Below are positions 4,763 to 7,293 of a stretch of 7,293 nt of DNA, one piece after another. The notes beneath the pieces are model-generated. The model made no database searches, had not been told where the DNA came from, and saw only the letters and a list, made by a program, of their open reading frames with translations. The stretch spans positions 1-7,293 of the forward strand of contig JBOGWY010000396.1 in assembly GCA_050694015.1 (NCBI GenBank), in the 5' to 3' direction. Position numbers and translations under genes: made by a program. Within the stretch, counting starts at the first letter, position 1; every line of letters starts with the position of its first letter. The stretch comes from JBOGWY01 sp050694015. Lineage in GTDB: Bacteria > Actinomycetota > CADDZG01 > WHSQ01.

Positions 4763-5533
4763 CTAGGCCCTCGTCCAGAGGGCACCCGAGCGATACCTCT
4801 TCAGGCCCGCCCGGAACACGATGCGCGCAGCCACGAACGATCCGACCGCGACCGTTAGGAGCGTCGCGGCTTCCGACCACGTGAAGTCGTCCACGACATG
4901 GACGGGGACGCCGGTGATGAACGCCGCCGGAACCGCGGTGAACAGGATCAGCTTGATCGCGCCTCCGAAGAGATCGAGCGGATAGGAAGCGAGCATCAGG
5001 ACCGCCTGGAAGCCGAGTTCGCCGGGCTCCCCACGTCCGCCGACGAACAGCGTGATCGATCCGAGGATGACCAGGAACGACACGAACACCACGGCCGCGC
5101 ACAGCGACGCACCGAGGAACAGCGCCGTGCGTTCGAGCGTCACGGGCCCGGAGAAGAGGAGGATCGCCGGTCCGAAGACGAGATCGCCGAGGAGCGCGGT
5201 GTCGACGGTGCGCGCCAGCATGTACGCGAGAGGGTCCATCGGTAGCGCGAGGGCGGGGTCGAGCTGGCCGTCGGAGATCAACTGGCCGAGGCGCCGTGCG
5301 TTTCCGAGCAAACCCATCGCGATGCCACAGACGGTCGCGAGGATCGCGAACAACAGCAGCACCTGATCGAGGCCCCACCCGCGCACGCGGTCGACGTTGC
5401 CGAAGAAGACGAGCCAGAACACGATGATCGCCAGATCGTTGACGATCATGAAGCTCACCTGCAGCCAGAACGACTTGCGGTTCGCCCACGCCTCGATGAA
5501 CGCGGTCTTGCTCGTGGCGACGAAGGCTCTCAT
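4763..5533 (-). CDS. ABC-2 type exporter permease, DUF990 family (second permease)
   Basis: The 256-residue product is an integral membrane subunit of an ABC exporter. Hydrophobic segments that look like membrane helices lie near residues 25-45, 57-77, 111-128, 136-163, 188-206 and 222-240, the six expected of ABC-2 permeases. The block ARRLGQLISDGQLDPALALPM (79-99) after helix 2 and the YPLDLFGGAIK segment (184-194) are typical of the COG3694/DUF990 partner found with COG4586 ATPases. Its ATG overlaps the TGA of the preceding permease gene (ATGA, 5530-5533), so translation is probably coupled; only a weak GGGCGG precedes it. The two permeases presumably form a heterodimer served by one ATPase. 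The substrate cannot be told from sequence. Confidence 0.88.
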   Translation of the reverse strand: MRAFVATSKTAFIEAWANRKSFWLQVSFMIVNDLAIIVFWLVFFGNVDRVRGWGLDQVLLLFAILATVCGIAMGLLGNARRLGQLISDGQLDPALALPMDPLAYMLARTVDTALLGDLVFGPAILLFSGPVTLERTALFLGASLCAAVVFVSFLVILGSITLFVGGRGEPGELGFQAVLMLASYPLDLFGGAIKLILFTAVPAAFITGVPVHVVDDFTWSEAATLLTVAVGSFVAARIVFRAGLKRYRSGALWTRA

Positions 5534-6306
5534 CCGCCCACCGCCTCGAGCCGGCGCTCGCCGCGCGCGAACGCCGCGAGCGCGATCGCGACCAGAACGG
5601 GCAGCCACAAGAGTTGCCCCACGATCAACATCGGTTCGGGATGACCGGACAGAAGGCGCGCGGGTCCGTAGGACATGGTCCAGAACGGGACGAGCCACGC
5701 GACGCGCTGCAACCAGTCGGGGAACATCTCCAGCGGGAGCAGCATGCCGCCGAGCAGGAACACCAGCTTCTGATAGAGGAACCACGATGCCTTCGAGTCG
5801 CGGAGCCAGAACGCCATCGCGGAGAAGGTGTGTTGGGCGGCTAGGTTGCAGCCCAGAGCCAGCAGGCCCGATCCGATCGCGACGATGGCCGCGCCGCCGT
5901 GCGGTGGCGGTCCGACCTGGAACCACGCGAACGCGCCACCGATAACGATCGCGCACGCGAAGCGAGCGGTGACCTCGCCGAAGGTCGCGGCCATCCTTAA
6001 GCCTGCGACGGATATAGGGCGGAGCATCTCGGTCGTGATGTCGCCGGTGCCTATCTCGGTACCGATCCGCTCGATCATCCGCGGGTCGACCGCGATCACG
6101 CACGCCTCGGCCCCCACTAGGTACCAGACGATCGCCGCGAAGTCGTAGCCGGAGACCGTCCCGCCGTTGGCGTCGGTCGCCGCCTTCCACAGCGCGATCA
6201 ACACACCGAGGATCACGACATAGAACAGCATCCTGATCGCGAGAGGGCCGCGCGCGGCGAGCGCGCGACGCCCCGAGCTCCATGCCGCGACGAGGTAGGG
6301 CCTCAT
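5530..6306 (-). CDS. ABC-2 type exporter permease (first permease)
   Basis: The 258-residue product is the other membrane subunit, of the COG4587-like type. Likely membrane helices lie near 22-40, 56-73, 109-128, 138-157, 176-191 and 226-246, with a further hydrophobic stretch near 198-215. Between helices 2 and 3 is the block IERIGTEIGTGDITTEMLRPI (78-98), the conserved cytoplasmic loop of this family (I-x-x-G, then LRP), which is thought to contact the ATPase. FWLRDSKASWFLYQKLVFLLGGMLLPLEMFP (166-196) is another family landmark. The ATG at 6304-6306 overlaps the TGA of the ATPase gene and has its own GGAG ribosome binding site inside the ATPase gene's end. It works with the second permease in one transporter. 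The substrate is unknown. Confidence 0.88.
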   Translation of the reverse strand: MRPYLVAAWSSGRRALAARGPLAIRMLFYVVILGVLIALWKAATDANGGTVSGYDFAAIVWYLVGAEACVIAVDPRMIERIGTEIGTGDITTEMLRPISVAGLRMAATFGEVTARFACAIVIGGAFAWFQVGPPPHGGAAIVAIGSGLLALGCNLAAQHTFSAMAFWLRDSKASWFLYQKLVFLLGGMLLPLEMFPDWLQRVAWLVPFWTMSYGPARLLSGHPEPMLIVGQLLWLPVLVAIALAAFARGERRLEAVGG

Positions 6307-7241
6307 GGCTTCTCCGTATAGATGCGGGCGATGACGTCCTCGAGCGGTGGGTCGGAGACCGAGATGTCGGCGACCCGATGGGTATCGAGCAGTTCGTCGA
6401 GGACGTCGCGGATCGAACGCACGGTGGTATCGACGATCAGCCGGTAGCCGGTGCCGGAGCCTTTGGCGATATCGACCGCTTCGATATCGAGAACCTCCGG
6501 CGCCTCCTCGAAGCGCACCTCGACCTCCTTCGTCGCCAGCACCGACCGGCGAAGGCGCGACACCTTGTCGTCGAAGATCACGCGCCCGTGGTTGATCACG
6601 ATCACCCGCCGGGCGACGTGCTCGATGTCGGCGACGTCGTGGGAGGTCAGGAAGATCGTCGTGCCGTCGACCTCGTTCAGACGCACGATCAACGACCGGA
6701 AGCGCTGCTTCGCGACGAGATCCAAGCCGATCGTCGGCTCGTCGAGGAACAGGACCTTGGGCCGGTGCAGCATGCTGGCCGCGAGCTCGCAACGCATCCG
6801 TTGTCCCAGCGACAGGTTGCGGACCGGCTCCTCGAACAGCCCGTCGGCGTCGAGGACGTCGGCCAGCTCCCCGACGCGCCGGTTGGTCTCGGAGTGATCG
6901 AGGCCATAGATCGCGCCGAGAAGCTCGAACCCGGCGCGCGGGGGCAGCTCAGACCACAGCTGCGAGCGCTGACCGAAGAGTGCACCGATGTGACGCGCGA
7001 GCGCCTTGCGTTGCGTCCACGGCACGAGGCCGAGCACATTCGCGTCGCCCGAACTCGGATGCAGGATGCCTGTGAGCATCTTGATCGAGGTGGACTTGCC
7101 GGCTCCGTTCGGACCGATGTACGCGAGGCGCTCGCCGGGCTCGACCTCGAAGGAGACGTCGTGGACCGCGACGATCCCGGCCGCGCTACGACCGCGGCTC
7201 TTGAAGGTCTTGCTCAGGTGTTGCGCCTGTATGGCAAGCAT
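6303..7241 (-). CDS. ABC exporter ATP-binding subunit (COG4586-type)
   Basis: The 312-residue product is the ATPase that powers the two permeases downstream. Counting from the ATG at 7239-7241, the Walker A motif GPNGAGKST is at 43-51, the Q-loop glutamine at about 91 (GALFGQRSQLW), the ABC signature LSLGQR at 143-148, Walker B VLFLDEP at 163-169 with catalytic Glu168, and the switch histidine H201 in LTSHD. Residues 236-312 form the C-terminal accessory region common to this family. The combination of this ATPase with two different DUF990-like permeases matches the COG4586-COG4587-COG3694 exporter triad, whose known or suspected cargoes include toxic organic cations and drugs. The ATG at 7253 is less likely because GGAGG (7247-7251) lies between it and the ATG at 7241, with 5 bases spacing. 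All motifs are intact. Confidence 0.93.
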   Translation of the reverse strand: MLAIQAQHLSKTFKSRGRSAAGIVAVHDVSFEVEPGERLAYIGPNGAGKSTSIKMLTGILHPSSGDANVLGLVPWTQRKALARHIGALFGQRSQLWSELPPRAGFELLGAIYGLDHSETNRRVGELADVLDADGLFEEPVRNLSLGQRMRCELAASMLHRPKVLFLDEPTIGLDLVAKQRFRSLIVRLNEVDGTTIFLTSHDVADIEHVARRVIVINHGRVIFDDKVSRLRRSVLATKEVEVRFEEAPEVLDIEAVDIAKGSGTGYRLIVDTTVRSIRDVLDELLDTHRVADISVSDPPLEDVIARIYTEKP

Positions 7242-7246
7242 CTTTG

Positions 7247-7251
7247 CCTCC
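7247..7251 (-). promoter_or_regulatory. Ribosome binding site that decides the ATPase start
   Basis: Read on the minus strand, GGAGG is followed by CAAAG and then ATG at 7241. The upstream in-frame ATG at 7251-7253 overlaps this site, so it would have no Shine-Dalgarno sequence of its own. The shorter protein begins MLAIQAQHLSKTF, a natural start for an ABC ATPase. Confidence 0.8.
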
Positions 7252-7254
7252 ATA

Positions 7255-7285
7255 AAGGAAAAGGCCCCGGGTGACCCGGGGCCTT
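7255..7285 (-). terminator. Strong intrinsic terminator directly upstream of the ABC operon
   Basis: AAGGCCCCGGG (7261-7271) and CCCGGGGCCTT (7275-7285) form a perfect 11-bp stem around a three-base loop. Read on the minus strand the stem ends in a T-rich tail (TTTTCCTTT), the form of an intrinsic terminator. On the plus strand the tail is TTACTGG, so minus is the working direction. It presumably ends a gene beyond the right edge. Only 3 to 4 bases separate its tail from the GGAGG of the ATPase gene, leaving no room for a separate promoter in between. Confidence 0.85.
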
Positions 7286-7293
7286 ACTGGTAC

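Noticed and set aside
4386..5489. A 367-codon minus-strand open frame containing the RAM protein at its end
   Set aside because: Only the last 84 codons have protein-like content. The upstream portion reads through the permease gene in a wrong frame and the GC-rich gap, and a GTG with AGGGAGG starts the RAM protein.
4763..6283. A 506-codon minus-strand open frame that seems to fuse an unknown N-terminal half to the second permease
   Set aside because: The first half is an Arg-rich shadow of the first permease in another frame. The real start is the ATG at 5531-5533, with ATGA coupling to the upstream gene.
5530..6792. A 420-codon minus-strand open frame extending the first permease upstream
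   Set aside because: The extra N-terminal part is a shadow of the ATPase gene. The permease begins at the ATG at 6304-6306 with its own GGAG.
6282..7274. A 330-codon plus-strand open frame opposite the ATPase gene
   Set aside because: It is antisense to an intact ABC ATPase with all motifs. Its Asp/Arg/Glu-rich product is a codon-bias mirror.
1..7293. The whole window considered as a defence island or one novel operon
   Set aside because: Genes face both ways in at least five transcription units, and no nuclease, toxin, reverse transcriptase, helicase or mobile element gene is seen. Linking receivers, pilin-like protein, propeller and exporter into one system would go beyond the evidence.

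Overview
The window is GC-rich DNA with tightly packed genes on both strands, frequent GTG/TTG starts, strong GGAGG-type ribosome binding sites and several families typical of high-GC Gram-positives: stand-alone Lrp/AsnC ligand-binding (RAM) proteins, a Trp-rich N-terminal segment before a membrane helix, and an ABC-2/DUF990 exporter triad. I infer an actinobacterium, possibly a deep-branching or environmental lineage. The sequence alone does not fix the genus. No rRNA, tRNA, CRISPR, transposase or phage gene is visible.

Left part (1-2345). A truncated RAM-domain gene runs off the left edge on the minus strand, head-to-head with msrA (peptide methionine sulfoxide reductase A). msrA converges on, and overlaps by 8 bp, a minus-strand single-domain response regulator (RR1). 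Two more single-domain receivers follow on the plus strand (RR2, RR3). None of the three has an output domain and there is no histidine kinase in the window. RR1 and RR3 are more like each other than either is like RR2. The two leaders in this cluster (1241-1425 and 1828-1970) hold inverted repeats and share an exact 12-base element.

Middle (2388-4376). A 167-residue membrane protein has a C-terminal half that reads like an actinobacterial type IV pilin, but its prepilin-peptidase leader is replaced by a Trp-rich cytoplasmic segment. Next comes a secreted 455-residue protein with seven repeats of about 59 residues, probably a seven-bladed beta-propeller of the TolB/PD40 type.

Right part (4386-7293, all minus strand). 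A three-gene ABC exporter operon (ATPase, permease, permease, joined by two ATGA overlaps) is read leftward. After a 122-bp GC-rich gap comes a second stand-alone RAM protein of 84 residues. A strong intrinsic terminator sits almost directly on the ribosome binding site of the ATPase gene, so the operon is either read through from an upstream gene or controlled by attenuation.

Most of the window is recognisable. The least ordinary parts are the cluster of output-less receivers with its structured leaders, and the pilin-like protein lacking a processing site. Nothing here proves a new system.
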